From Planctomycetota bacterium (GTDB taxonomy: Bacteria > Planctomycetota > Phycisphaerae > Phycisphaerales > SM1A02): DNA of 64,000 nt. This document shows positions 53,279 through 62,504 of the stretch, one piece after another; within the stretch, counting starts at the first letter, position 1, and each line of letters starts with the position of its first letter. The translations under genes were made by a program, and so were the position numbers. Where the stretch lies: positions 18,059-82,058 of the forward strand of contig JADFIR010000012.1 in the NCBI GenBank assembly GCA_022566535.1. The letters are read 5' to 3'. Under the pieces are notes generated by a model that worked only from the letters and a program-made list of their open reading frames with translations, was not told the origin of the DNA and made no database searches.

Positions 53279-54415
53279 ATGCCCTACTCCTTCAACGGCA
53301 ACCCAACCCACACCCTGGGCGTGGAAGTGGAGCTTCAGTTGGTCGATGCCGAGACCCTGGCCCTGTCCAGTTCGGTTCAGCAGATTCTCGATTGTGTTCC
53401 CGAAGAATGGTCCGACAAGGTCAAGCCCGAACTGATGCAGAGCTACTGCGAGTTCAACACCGACATCTGCGCCACGGTCAAGGATGTCCAGCGGGATCTC
53501 ACGGAAAAGCTCCAATGGGGTCAGGCGACGGCGCGACGGCTGGGGTTGAAACTCGCCTGGGGCGGCACCCACCCGTTCAGTCCCTGGCATGAACAGATCT
53601 ACAGCCCCGGCAAGCGCTACGCGTGGATCACCCGGGTGATGCAGGACATCAGCCGGCAACTTGTAGTGTTCGGCCTGCACGTGCACGTGGGGGTTGATTC
53701 GGGCGATAAGGCCATTCAGCTCTGTGATCGGCTGCTGCGCCACCTGCCGACGCTGCTGGCTCTGAGCGCGAACTCGCCAATGTGGAACGGGCGGGTCACA
53801 GGCATGGAGTCGTATCGCTCCAAGATCATGGACGCGCTGCCGACCGCCGGCTTGCCGCAGCACATGCGCAACTGGTCGGAGTACGTCTGGCTCGTCGATC
53901 ACCTCTGCTCCACCGGATTCATTCGATCTATTCGCGAAATCTGGTGGGATGTCCGCCCGCATCATGAGTTCGGCACGGTTGAGGTGCGGATAATGGATAT
54001 GCCCTTGAACATGGACCATCTGCTTGCGCTGGTGGCGCTGACACAATGTCTCGTCGCGGGAACATCGGATCACATCGACAAAGGGGCCTACCTGGTCGAC
54101 TGTCATCCCATGATCGCCAAACAGAACAAGTGGCACGCTGCCCGCTACGGCTTGGATGCGATGTTCGTCGACCCCGACACGATGAAAGCAGTGTCGGCCG
54201 TCCAAACCGTGCGCAGCCTGGTTGACCGCTGCACGCCATATGCCCAACGACTCGGCTGCACCCAGGAGTTGCAGGCCGTCAACGAGATCCTCGAGCACGG
54301 CAACGGCGCCACCCGGCAGCGCGAGGTCTATCAACAAACCGGCGAGATGGCTGAGGTCGTCAGGTTGCTCACGGACCAGGTTCGTGAACCGATCGCCCCA
54401 GCGCCCCGATCCTGA
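53279..54415 (+). CDS. YbdK-type carboxylate-amine ligase (GCS2 family)
   Basis: A protein of 378 residues. 'HTLGVEVELQLVDAETLAL' (~11-29) is the conserved N-terminal acidic motif of the glutamate-cysteine ligase type 2 family. 'CEFNTDICATVKDV', 'GGTHPFSPWHEQ', 'VFGLHVHVGVDSGD' and 'GTVEVRIMDMPLNMDHLLAL' are its other motifs. YbdK has weak glutamate-cysteine ligase activity; the natural substrate is unsettled. It is followed by clpS at 36 nt. Confidence 0.93.
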   Translation: MPYSFNGNPTHTLGVEVELQLVDAETLALSSSVQQILDCVPEEWSDKVKPELMQSYCEFNTDICATVKDVQRDLTEKLQWGQATARRLGLKLAWGGTHPFSPWHEQIYSPGKRYAWITRVMQDISRQLVVFGLHVHVGVDSGDKAIQLCDRLLRHLPTLLALSANSPMWNGRVTGMESYRSKIMDALPTAGLPQHMRNWSEYVWLVDHLCSTGFIRSIREIWWDVRPHHEFGTVEVRIMDMPLNMDHLLALVALTQCLVAGTSDHIDKGAYLVDCHPMIAKQNKWHAARYGLDAMFVDPDTMKAVSAVQTVRSLVDRCTPYAQRLGCTQELQAVNEILEHGNGATRQREVYQQTGEMAEVVRLLTDQVREPIAPAPRS

Positions 54416-54451
54416 TGCATCCTGATCAAAACGACCGCGATGGAGGCCGCG

Positions 54452-54790
54452 ATGGCACAACCGGACAGCACGACCAACGAAAACGAACCGCAACCGAGCT
54501 CAGGCGGGACCGCAATCGCTGTAGCGACCAAACCGGCTCGACCCAAGCCCAAGCGCCTTCCGCCCTGGAAGGTGCTGCTGCACAACGACGATGTCAATGA
54601 CATGCTCTACGTCGCCGACACGATCGTCGGGCTGACGACGCTGAGTCGTCAGGACGCGGTGCAGCGCATGCTCGAAGCACATGAGAACGGCGTAGCGATG
54701 CTGCTGGTCACCAATCGCGAACATGCGGAACTGCTGGCCGAACAGTTCGCTTCCAAGAGCCTCACCGTCACCATCGAGCCGGACGCCTGA
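54452..54790 (+). CDS. clpS: ATP-dependent Clp protease adaptor ClpS
   Basis: A protein of 112 residues from the ATG at 54452, with GGAGG 5 nt upstream. A disordered N-terminus (~1-35) is followed by the ClpS core 'WKVLLHNDDVNDMLYVADTI'. This contains the Asn-Asp-Asp of the N-degron pocket. 'RMLEAHENGVAMLLVTNREH' and 'LTVTIEPD' follow. ClpS delivers N-end-rule substrates to ClpA/ClpC. No clpA is adjacent. Confidence 0.95.
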   Translation: MAQPDSTTNENEPQPSSGGTAIAVATKPARPKPKRLPPWKVLLHNDDVNDMLYVADTIVGLTTLSRQDAVQRMLEAHENGVAMLLVTNREHAELLAEQFASKSLTVTIEPDA

Positions 54791-54819
54791 GCGAAGAAGC
54801 TGTCAGCTTTCAGCTTTCA

Positions 54820-54846
54820 GCGAGCCGGGGCGTGTCACCCCGGTGG
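54820..54846 (-). repeat. 27-nt palindromic repeat (family 2), copy 1
   Basis: The complement starts 'ccaccggggtgacacgcccc' and ends 'ggctcgc'. The inner 'ccgggg..ccccgg' part is a hairpin. The same element, on the plus strand, is at 61741-61767, and a variant is at 54893-54919. Confidence 0.6.
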
Positions 54847-54892
54847 ACGAACGCATGTATCTTGCGTGCGATCCCAGAACGACAACGGGCGT

Positions 54893-54919
54893 CCACCGGG
54901 CTCACAGAGCCCGGCTCAC
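54893..54919 (+). repeat. 27-nt palindromic repeat (family 2), copy 2
   Basis: Starts 'ccaccgggctcacagagccc' and ends 'ggctcac'. It has the same length and outline as the copies at 54820-54846 and 61741-61767, with compensatory changes that keep the stem (gggctc/gagccc). Inverted relative to copy 1, 46 nt away. Confidence 0.55.
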
Positions 54920-55028
54920 GGTTCGTCGCGGCGCTACGATCGCGGTCGTCAGCGTGGTAGCGCGACGAGAAGCAACACTCGACTGCACCCCCAATGAGCA
55001 GTACAATGAGCAGCGAAGGAGAATGTCC

Positions 55029-57542
55029 ATGGCGGCGTCGATCGCGTTGCGCTCGTTCTGCGTTCTCGGCGTCGTATGCGCCGCCCAGCCTGTTCTGGCC
55101 GGAGGCGACACCTGGCCTACCTTTGCTGACGAAACCGCGACGCGATTGGTCGCAATCCCCAGCGTCGGCACTGCTGACACGCAGGAGAAGGATTACGCCT
55201 GGGGCGATGTCGATAAGGATGGCGACATCGACCTGATCTGTGTCCGCAAGCAACCGTGGAACACGCTCGGCCGATTCCGCAACGTGCTGTTCATGAACGA
55301 GGGAATCGCCCAAGGCCACGCGATCAACGGCGTGCTGGTGGACCGAACCGCCGAGTTTGCCACCGAAGCCACGGACGGTGGCCAGGGCATGCTCGATCTG
55401 ACCAACGACCGCGACGTGGCGCTGATTGATGTCAACGGCGACACTTGGCTGGATATTGTCACCGCCACCACCTATGGCCAGGGCTTGGCCAAGACGATCT
55501 CCCACCCACGTGTCTATATCAACAGAGGCACGGACGCCGGCGTTTGGCAGGGTTTTCGATACGAGGAACCACGGACCCCGACCATGCCCATCGCTCCGAA
55601 TTTCTGCGGCATCGGTTTCGGCGACGTCACCGGCGACGGCTCACCCGATCTCTACTTCGTCGATTACAACAACGACCTCGAGGATCGTCTGTGGATCAAT
55701 GACGGCACAGGCAATTTCATTGACGAGAGTGAAGCCCGCATGACCTACGCCATGCGCGAGTCAGACTTCGGTGTCCATGCTGTCATTGCGGACATCAACG
55801 GCGACGGCGTAAACGACGTCGTCAAGGACCGGGGCAGCTCAAACAGCTCCCCACCACTCCGCATTACCACAAGCTACAACAACGCGGCCAACGAAGGATT
55901 CTTCAACGCCTTCCAGCTCGTCTATACCGGCAAACCCTATCACGTTGAAGTCGGTGATCTGAACGGGGACGGGTTGCTGGATATCGTCATCGAAGACGAC
56001 CAGACTGACCGCTACTTCTTGAATCAGGGCAACGGCCCCGACGGACAGGCCAACTTCCTCGGTTTCGCCTTCTCCAACGAAGGCGACAGCTTCGGCGGCA
56101 ATATCGTCATCACGGACTTGGATCAGGACGGCCATAACGACGTGCTCATCGCTGATGTCGATGTCGATTGCTGCGGCTGCAATCGCCACCTGCGCATCTG
56201 GCGGAATCTCGGCAACGTGCCAAACATTACCTTCCAGCCCGAGCCTAGCGGCATCCCGATCAGTGCCCGCACCGGCACGCACGATGTTGCGGTGTTCGAC
56301 ATCAACGGCGATCAGTGGCTTGACCTGGTGATCGGAACCTGCACGGGCACGTCGGTGTGGATCGCCCAGCCGAAGCTCGCCTTCGCCTATCCACAGGGCC
56401 TGCCGCCCACACTCATCCCACCTGGCGAGGACTTCAACCTCCAAGTCGAGATCCAAGAGATCGCTGGCGCGCAGATCGAGCGGGGTAGCGCGATCATCCA
56501 CACCTCGGTCAACGGCGGCCGGTTCATCGCGACGGCCATGGACCCCATCGCAGAGAACCTCTTCCTCGCCACGCTTGGGGCCGAGGAGTGTCCCGACAGC
56601 ATCGCCTTCTATGTCAGCGCTGCGATTGCCGGCGGCGGGATCTTCACCGATCCGCCCACGGCTCCCGCCTCAACCTTCGGCGCCATTGCCAGCATCGGCA
56701 CCAAGGTCGTGTTCAGCGACAACATCGAGGGCGACGTATCCGGCTGGACGATCATGAGTGATCCCTCTCTGACAGCCGGAGAATGGGGACAGGCCGATCC
56801 CAACGGCACGATCTCGGCCGGCCAGCTCGCAGCGCCCGAAGACGACGCGACGCCAGGGGCCGCAAACGTCATGGCTTTCGTGACCGACAACGGTCCGCCC
56901 GGCGGAAATGCAAATGCGAACGACGTGGATTGGGGGCCGACCTACCTGATCTCGCCGACCATTGACCTCCAAGGCACCAACGCAATCATCTCCTATGAGC
57001 GCTGGGTCTTTAGCGACTTTGGCCAGCCCGACGTGCTTACTGTGGACGTGTCAAACGACAATGGCCAGACCTGGAAGCTGGTCGAAACCGTCAGCAGTAC
57101 AGACAGCGCCTGGCAGCACGCCTCATTCGTGGTGAGCGACTTCGTTACCCCCACTGCGGCGGTCCGCGTCCGCTTCGGCGCCTGCGACTGCCCCAACGAC
57201 TCAGTCACGGAAGCGGGCATTGACGATTTCCAAGTCGAGAAGCTCATCTGCCCGCAACCCGCCTCCCCGGCCGACATCACCGGGCCACTCGGTGTACCCG
57301 ATGGATGTGTTGACGCCTTTGACCTCGGCGCCATGCTCGGCGCGTGGTGCTCCGCTGTCAACGACCCGAACCCGCCTAGCCCGCCGTGCGAAAACTGCAC
57401 GCCCGCGAATCTCGCCGTTGCTGACATCTCCGGTGCGGCCAATCTGCCGGATGGTTGCGTGGATGCGTTCGATCTGGCGGCGGTGCTGGCCGCGTGGTGC
57501 TCAGTCGCCGGCGGCAACCCCTGCGGCACCTGCTTCCCGTAA
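55029..57542 (+). CDS. Large secreted FG-GAP/VCBS-repeat protein with two Cys-bearing C-terminal modules
   Basis: A protein of 837 residues; the ATG at 55029 has GGAG 7 nt upstream. Signal peptide 'MAASIALRSFCVLGVVCAAQ'. Many Ca-binding FG-GAP/VCBS loops follow: 'DVDKDGDIDLICV', 'DVNGDTWLDIVTA', 'DVTGDGSPDLYFVDY', 'DLDQDGHNDVLIADV' and 'DINGDQWLDLVIG'. These build a beta-propeller. A jelly-roll-like domain follows (~560-740, 'SNDNGQTWKLVETVSS'). Two tandem modules end the protein, 'PDGCVDAFDLGAMLGAWC' and 'PDGCVDAFDLAAVLAAWC', the second finishing 'NPCGTCFP'. Extracytoplasmic; ligand unknown. Confidence 0.88.
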   Translation: MAASIALRSFCVLGVVCAAQPVLAGGDTWPTFADETATRLVAIPSVGTADTQEKDYAWGDVDKDGDIDLICVRKQPWNTLGRFRNVLFMNEGIAQGHAINGVLVDRTAEFATEATDGGQGMLDLTNDRDVALIDVNGDTWLDIVTATTYGQGLAKTISHPRVYINRGTDAGVWQGFRYEEPRTPTMPIAPNFCGIGFGDVTGDGSPDLYFVDYNNDLEDRLWINDGTGNFIDESEARMTYAMRESDFGVHAVIADINGDGVNDVVKDRGSSNSSPPLRITTSYNNAANEGFFNAFQLVYTGKPYHVEVGDLNGDGLLDIVIEDDQTDRYFLNQGNGPDGQANFLGFAFSNEGDSFGGNIVITDLDQDGHNDVLIADVDVDCCGCNRHLRIWRNLGNVPNITFQPEPSGIPISARTGTHDVAVFDINGDQWLDLVIGTCTGTSVWIAQPKLAFAYPQGLPPTLIPPGEDFNLQVEIQEIAGAQIERGSAIIHTSVNGGRFIATAMDPIAENLFLATLGAEECPDSIAFYVSAAIAGGGIFTDPPTAPASTFGAIASIGTKVVFSDNIEGDVSGWTIMSDPSLTAGEWGQADPNGTISAGQLAAPEDDATPGAANVMAFVTDNGPPGGNANANDVDWGPTYLISPTIDLQGTNAIISYERWVFSDFGQPDVLTVDVSNDNGQTWKLVETVSSTDSAWQHASFVVSDFVTPTAAVRVRFGACDCPNDSVTEAGIDDFQVEKLICPQPASPADITGPLGVPDGCVDAFDLGAMLGAWCSAVNDPNPPSPPCENCTPANLAVADISGAANLPDGCVDAFDLAAVLAAWCSVAGGNPCGTCFP

Positions 57543-57557
57543 GAGCCAATGGAGGTG

Positions 57558-57581
57558 CCCACGGCCGGGATGCCGTGGGCT
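57558..57581 (+). terminator. Perfect 9-bp hairpin after the FG-GAP gene
   Basis: 'gcccacggc' and 'gccgtgggc' with a 6-nt loop, 15 nt after the stop codon. Followed by 'ttcgggtctgtg', not a strong U-run. Confidence 0.5.
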
Positions 57582-57630
57582 TCGGGTCTGTGTTGCGGGG
57601 GTATCGGGAGTGCAGGAAGACCGCGACCAA

Positions 57631-57647
57631 TCCCGATGGAATCGGGA
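57631..57647 (+). terminator. Short hairpin with T-rich 3' side
   Basis: 'tcccgat' and 'atcggga' with a 3-nt loop, followed by 'cggctttataac'. It lies between the FG-GAP gene and the CRTAC1 gene and is a second possible stop site. Confidence 0.35.
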
Positions 57648-57770
57648 CGGCTTTATAACGGGCCATCGACGGCGCGGGCGGCCACGGCCGGTCATCGGCC
57701 CTAAACCGATTACCATTATTGAGTGCAGCGTTTGGCGAAATGGATGAGGCGGTTCTCTGGGAAATCCCGG

Positions 57771-59504
57771 ATGAACACTGGGCGCTCCGTGTTCAAGTTG
57801 CGAGCACTGCCATCGGTGTGGCTGGTGGCGGTGGCGGCACTGGCGGGCGGCTGTCATGACCCCTCTGAAGCTGCTCCGGCCAAGAACCCAACCTCCTCGC
57901 AATGGTTCACCGAAATCACACACGAGGTGGGTCTGCGTTTCATCTATGACACCGGTGCGACCGGTGAACTGCTCTTTCCGGAGATCATGGGCTCCGGCGC
58001 CGCCTTGTTCGATTACGACGGCGACGGCGACCTCGACATCTACTTGACCAACGGCGCTCGCTGCTTCGATCGGTCCGACACAAGCGGCGATCTTGTCAAC
58101 CGGCTCTACCGGCAGGATCCCGACGGTCGATTCGTCGATGTGACCGAGGCCTCCGGGCTCGGCGACATCGGTTACGGCATGGGCGTCGCGATCGGCGACA
58201 TCGACAATGACGGCGACGCGGATGTGTACGTCACCAACTACGGCCTGGACCGCCTGTATGAAAACCGCGGAGACGGCACGTTCGACGACGTGACGGCGGC
58301 CGCCGGCATCCACGTCGATGGCTGGTCGTGCTCGGCCGCCTTCTTCGACTACGACCTCGACGGCTTCCTGGACCTGTACGTCACCCGGTACGTCACCGGC
58401 AACCCGGCCAAGTATTGTTTCGATTCGGCGGGTCGGCGCGCCTACTGCGGCCCGAAATCGTTTATCCCCGTGCATGACATCCTGCTTCACAACAACGGCG
58501 ACGGAACCTTTACCGACGCCACTGAGAAGGCGGGAATCGCGGCGATCGCGGGCAACGGGTTGGGTGTCATCTGCGAGGACCTCAATGGAGACGGCTGGCC
58601 GGATGTGTATGTCGCCAACGACGCCTCGCCCAACCAACTCTGGATCAATCAGCATGACGGCACCTTCCGCGACGATGCGATCATGATGGGAGCGGCATAT
58701 AACATGGAGGGGCAAGCGGAGGCGGGAATGGGCGTGCTCGCAGCCGACGTCGATGGTGATCTGGACTTCGATCTGTTCATGACGCACCTCCGCAACGAGA
58801 GCAACACGCTGTACCTCAATCTGGGCGGTGACGCCGGCTTCGACGACACGAGCGCCTCCGCCGGGCTGGCCACCTCCAGCATGCGGTACACCGGCTTTGG
58901 CACGGCAGCGTTTGACGTGGAACTTGATGGTGATCTGGATATCGTTGTCGTCAACGGTCGGGTCGCACGTGGCGACGCACTGCCAGGCGCGCGCGTTGAG
59001 CCTCCCTGGGACATCTTTGCAGAGCCGAACCTCTTCTATCTCAACAACGGCTCAGGCCGTTTCGACCTGATCGAACAAGAGGTGGCAACGCTGTGCGCGC
59101 CCATCGAGATCAGCCGAGGCCTGGCGGCCGGCGATATCGATGAGGACGGTGACCTGGACCTGCTCATCAGCAACCTGCATGGTCCGGCACGCCTCTACCG
59201 CAATGAAGCGCCTCGCAAAGGGCACTGGCTCATCATTCGGGCAATCGACCCTCGCTTGCGGCGAGACGCCATCGGGGCGCGCATCACCATCTCCTGTGGC
59301 GGTCGGCAGCAGGTTCGCTCGATCAGCAGAGGCCACAGCTACTTGTCCAGCAGCGATCCGCGAGCCCATTTCGGGGTCGGCCCCGCGACCCGGATAGACC
59401 AAATCGACGTTCGCTGGCCGGACGGGCTACGAGAACGCTTCCCCGCCACACCGGCCGATCGGGTGGTGGAGCTTATACGAGGTGCAGGGGAGAGACCGTC
59501 ATGA
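57771..59504 (+). CDS. CRTAC1-family (FG-GAP/ASPIC-UnbV) lipoprotein
   Basis: A protein of 577 residues from the ATG at 57771, which places a lipobox 'VAALAGGC' with Cys28 after a normal signal length; earlier starts (57744, GTG 57723) would make it too long. A seven-bladed FG-GAP propeller is seen: 'LFDYDGDGDLDIYLTNG', 'DIDNDGDADVYVTNYG', 'DLNGDGWPDVYVANDA' and 'DIDEDGDLDLLISNL'. The ASPIC/UnbV C-terminal domain follows ('DAIGARITISCGGRQQVRSI', 'SSSDPRAHFGVGPATRIDQI'). The family is common in Planctomycetes and extracytoplasmic; its function is not established. The TPR gene overlaps its stop. Confidence 0.92.
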   Translation: MNTGRSVFKLRALPSVWLVAVAALAGGCHDPSEAAPAKNPTSSQWFTEITHEVGLRFIYDTGATGELLFPEIMGSGAALFDYDGDGDLDIYLTNGARCFDRSDTSGDLVNRLYRQDPDGRFVDVTEASGLGDIGYGMGVAIGDIDNDGDADVYVTNYGLDRLYENRGDGTFDDVTAAAGIHVDGWSCSAAFFDYDLDGFLDLYVTRYVTGNPAKYCFDSAGRRAYCGPKSFIPVHDILLHNNGDGTFTDATEKAGIAAIAGNGLGVICEDLNGDGWPDVYVANDASPNQLWINQHDGTFRDDAIMMGAAYNMEGQAEAGMGVLAADVDGDLDFDLFMTHLRNESNTLYLNLGGDAGFDDTSASAGLATSSMRYTGFGTAAFDVELDGDLDIVVVNGRVARGDALPGARVEPPWDIFAEPNLFYLNNGSGRFDLIEQEVATLCAPIEISRGLAAGDIDEDGDLDLLISNLHGPARLYRNEAPRKGHWLIIRAIDPRLRRDAIGARITISCGGRQQVRSISRGHSYLSSSDPRAHFGVGPATRIDQIDVRWPDGLRERFPATPADRVVELIRGAGERPS

Positions 59505-61009
59505 ACCAGGACGCGCAAGCGGGCTCTTGCTCGGACCCGGCGCAGCAGCGCGGCGTCCCATCGCCGCGGCGAAGTCGCGGCCCGGCCCGGATTATAAGAG
59601 TCGTTGTTACCGCTGGGGCCTCGTTCGCCGTTGCCGCAACGGGATGCTGGTCGGAGCCTTCGGACGATGAGGTTCCCAGTCCAGACACCGCGGGCATGGA
59701 GCGACGTGTCGCTGCGCTGATCCACGAAACGCGCCAGGCCGTGCTAAAGCAGCCCAACTCAGCCGAGGCATGGGGCAGGTTTGCGATGGCCAGTGAAGTA
59801 CACCGCTTGTTGGACGTCGCCGAGACCTGTTATCGGCGCGCGTGGAAACTGGCCCCCAACGACTTTCGATATCCGTACAATCTCGCGGTCGTCCTGGAAT
59901 CTCAGGGGATCAGGCCGGACGAGACGGTGAGGTTGCTTCGGACGGCGGCGGAGCTTGAGCCCAACTTTGCCCCGATTTACCACCACATCGGCGCGGTGCT
60001 CACCAGGCATGGCAAGCTGGCCGAAGCACGCGACGCCTTCACGAAGTCGATCGAACTCGATCCGAACCTGGCAATCACGCAGCGCAGCCTTGGGCTGCTC
60101 CTACTACGGTTAGGCGAGCCGCAGAGCGCACGAGCCAACCTGGAACGAGCGGCCCAGCTCGCACCGAACCACGGCTCAGTCTACGCAGCCCTGGCGCAAG
60201 CCTACAGGCGTCTGGGACAGCAGCAGCGCGCAGCAGTGGCCGCGGAAAAATCCCGCCGCCTGACGAGTGGGCTTACGCTTCCAGACCGGGTCCGGGCACA
60301 AGTTCGGGCCATGGGAGTCAGCTCCAATCACTTTTTCGACCGAGCGCAGCCTCTCGTGGCGGCCGGGCAGTACGCCAAGGCCCTACCCCACCTGAGAATC
60401 GTCGAAAAGGCGCGTCCCAACGACCCGCATATCCAACTCTGGCTGGGATTGGCGTATGTAAGCACCAACCAGCCCAACGTGGCCTTCGAGCATCTGTCGA
60501 AGGCGGTGCAACAATTCGAGCGTCTGCCGACGGCCGCGCAACAACGCGATGATCTTCCCCTTGCACACATGCACCTCGGTGTGATTCAACTCACACGACG
60601 CCGGTCTCAAGAGGCGATTCAACATTTTCGGCGCGCGCTGGCCTATGCGCCCCAGAACGCGCAGGTGCATTCTCATCTTGCCACAGCATTGAGCTCAAGC
60701 GGACAGTTCCAAGAGGCCGTCCAGGAGTTTGAGCAGGCCGCCGTCCTCGGACCGCTCGCCGCGCGAGACCACGTGAACTGGGCATTCGCCCTGGTTCGGC
60801 TCGGAATGCCTGAGCAAGGCATTGACCACTATCGCGAGGCAATCCGCCTCAATCCTCGTCTTGCGCCTGCCCATTACCAGCTTGGCCAGACATTTGAAAT
60901 GCTGGGCCGCAAGAATGAGGCGATTCAGCAGTACAAACAGACGACGCAGATCGACCCTACGCACCGAGCCGCGCAGCGCTTGGCTCAACTCGTTGCCGAG
61001 AAGAAGTGA
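59501..61009 (+). CDS. TPR-repeat protein
   Basis: A protein of 502 residues; ATGA overlap with the CRTAC1 gene. A basic N-terminus leads to the hydrophobic '[16 protein letters not shown]', possibly a lipoprotein or membrane anchor. From ~75 on, about ten TPR units follow, e.g. '[20 protein letters not shown]', '[20 protein letters not shown]', '[20 protein letters not shown]' and '[20 protein letters not shown]'. TPRs mediate protein-protein contacts. The coupled arrangement with an ASPIC/UnbV protein recurs in Planctomycetes and suggests that the two proteins work together outside the cytoplasm. Confidence 0.9.
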   Translation: MNQDAQAGSCSDPAQQRGVPSPRRSRGPARIIRVVVTAGASFAVAATGCWSEPSDDEVPSPDTAGMERRVAALIHETRQAVLKQPNSAEAWGRFAMASEVHRLLDVAETCYRRAWKLAPNDFRYPYNLAVVLESQGIRPDETVRLLRTAAELEPNFAPIYHHIGAVLTRHGKLAEARDAFTKSIELDPNLAITQRSLGLLLLRLGEPQSARANLERAAQLAPNHGSVYAALAQAYRRLGQQQRAAVAAEKSRRLTSGLTLPDRVRAQVRAMGVSSNHFFDRAQPLVAAGQYAKALPHLRIVEKARPNDPHIQLWLGLAYVSTNQPNVAFEHLSKAVQQFERLPTAAQQRDDLPLAHMHLGVIQLTRRRSQEAIQHFRRALAYAPQNAQVHSHLATALSSSGQFQEAVQEFEQAAVLGPLAARDHVNWAFALVRLGMPEQGIDHYREAIRLNPRLAPAHYQLGQTFEMLGRKNEAIQQYKQTTQIDPTHRAAQRLAQLVAEKK

Positions 61010-61226
61010 CTGCTTCGCCGGCCCTGGATCACACCGCCCGTTGCACACGGAGCCTCGCTGGCGCCCGGTCCTGCACGCGGGCTCGCGTGAGCATGATCTG
61101 TGCCGGTTCCATACGGCGGATTCTGACCGCAGGTACGCCTGCAATCCGCACTTGCGGGCGGCGGCCGCCAGACGTATCGTACGCAGCGCGTCCAAGGCCG
61201 AGGCAAGCCAACCCAAGGAGCCGGCC

Positions 61227-61691
61227 ATGCCCGCCAAGAAGCTCAAGCAGTTCCTGGACGGCCACAAGGTCAAGTACCTGGCGATCAGTCATTCGCCGGT
61301 CTACACGGCCCAGGAGATCGCGGCGTCGGCCCACGTGCCAGGCAAGGAGCTGGCGAAGACGGTCATCGTGAAGGTGGACGGCCGGATGGCCATGGCCGTG
61401 CTGCCCGCGACGCGTCAGGTCGATTTCAAGCTGCTCAAGAAAGCGCTTGGGGCCAAGAAAGTCGAGCTTGCGTCTGAGGAGGAGTTTGCCGATCGCTTTC
61501 CCGAGTGCGAGCCGGGGGCGATGCCGCCGTTCGGCAATCTCTACGACATGGAGGTCTACGTCGCCGAGCCCCTCGCCCAGGACGAGGAGATCGCCTTCAA
61601 CGCCGGCAGCCACACGGAGCTGATTCGGCTCGCCTACGAGGACTTCGAACGGCTGGCCAAGCCCAAGGTGCTGCGGTTCACCGAGAGCTAA
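61227..61691 (+). CDS. YbaK/ProX-type aminoacyl-tRNA deacylase-like protein
   Basis: A protein of 154 residues from the ATG at 61227, with a perfect AAGGAG 6 nt upstream. '[20 protein letters not shown]' and '[20 protein letters not shown]' (the catalytic Lys strand) are the family core. '[20 protein letters not shown]' is the conserved G-x-x-P-PFG motif, and '[20 protein letters not shown]' the C-terminal pocket. Such proteins hydrolyse misacylated tRNAs in trans in the cytoplasm. The tRNA specificity (Cys/Pro/Ala) is not readable. Confidence 0.9.
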   Translation: MPAKKLKQFLDGHKVKYLAISHSPVYTAQEIAASAHVPGKELAKTVIVKVDGRMAMAVLPATRQVDFKLLKKALGAKKVELASEEEFADRFPECEPGAMPPFGNLYDMEVYVAEPLAQDEEIAFNAGSHTELIRLAYEDFERLAKPKVLRFTES

Positions 61692-61740
61692 GAAGACTCA
61701 CCGCAGTGGCGCAGAGGATGCTCGGTTGTTCATTGAATGT

Positions 61741-61767
61741 CCACCGGGGCGACACGCCCCGGCTCGC
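61741..61767 (+). repeat. 27-nt palindromic repeat (family 2), copy 3
   Basis: Starts 'ccaccggggcgacacgcccc' and ends 'ggctcgc'. It differs at one base from the complement of 54820-54846. It lies between the convergent YbaK-type gene and tmk. Confidence 0.6.
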
Positions 61768-61778
61768 GCGCCGTGCGC

Positions 61779-62420
61779 TCAGGTCAACCGCTGTTGCAGG
61801 CGATTCAGCAACGTCTCGAACACCGAGTCGGGGTCAGCGGCGGCGGCGATGAGAAGGTACTTGTCCGGTTGCGCTTCGGCCTGGTCCAGAAACCCTTGCC
61901 GCACTCTCGCATGGAATGCAGGGCTTCTGCGCTCCATTCGATCGCGGGCCGGCGAATCGGGGAGGCGAGCACCGGCAACCCGCTGATCGACATCGAAGAT
62001 GACGGTAAGGTCCGGCCAGCTCGATTGCACGGCAACGCGGCCTACGGCCAGGATCTCTTCGGGGCTCAGCCCGCCGGCGGCGCCCTGGTAGGCCAGGGTG
62101 GAGCTGATGAACCGATCGGCCAGCACCAGCTCGCCGCGCTGTAGCGCCGGGGCGATGGCCTGCTCGACCAACTGGGCCCGGCTGGCCATGTACAGCATCA
62201 TCTCGCAGCGAACGCTCATCTCGGGACTTGCGGGGTCGAGCAGGATGCGGCGAATCTGCTCGCCGAACGCGGTCCCGCCCGGCTCGCGGACCTCGCACAC
62301 CCCAAGACCGGCTTCCCGGCAATGCTCGGCAAACCGATCCAACTGCGTGGTCTTGCCCGACCCATCCGGCCCGTCAAAGACAAGGAACTTGCCGCCAAGA
62401 TGGGTGATCCACCGGCTCAT
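61779..62420 (-). CDS. tmk: Thymidylate kinase
   Basis: A protein of 213 residues from the ATG at 62420 ('MSRWITHLGGKFLVFDGPDG'); an in-frame ATG 36 nt upstream is less likely. P-loop 'DGPDGSGKTTQLDRF' (~17-31), 'EVREPGGTAFGEQIRRILLD', the DR-containing 'VLADRFISSTLAYQGAAGG', and the lid with 'RDRMERRSPAFHARVRQGF'. It phosphorylates dTMP to dTDP (cytoplasm). Divergent from the membrane-protein gene at 62505. Confidence 0.95.
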   Translation of the reverse strand: MSRWITHLGGKFLVFDGPDGSGKTTQLDRFAEHCREAGLGVCEVREPGGTAFGEQIRRILLDPASPEMSVRCEMMLYMASRAQLVEQAIAPALQRGELVLADRFISSTLAYQGAAGGLSPEEILAVGRVAVQSSWPDLTVIFDVDQRVAGARLPDSPARDRMERRSPAFHARVRQGFLDQAEAQPDKYLLIAAAADPDSVFETLLNRLQQRLT

Positions 62421-62504
62421 CGCAGCGACTATGCACACTGCGTGACCGCTTGGCAAGGTCGCGTAGCCTCAGGCGTCAAGCGTTGGGCATATGATTGTGA
62501 CGGC

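Noticed and set aside
53258-54493. 411-codon minus-strand frame
   Set aside because: Antisense to the YbdK-type ligase, which has clear family motifs.
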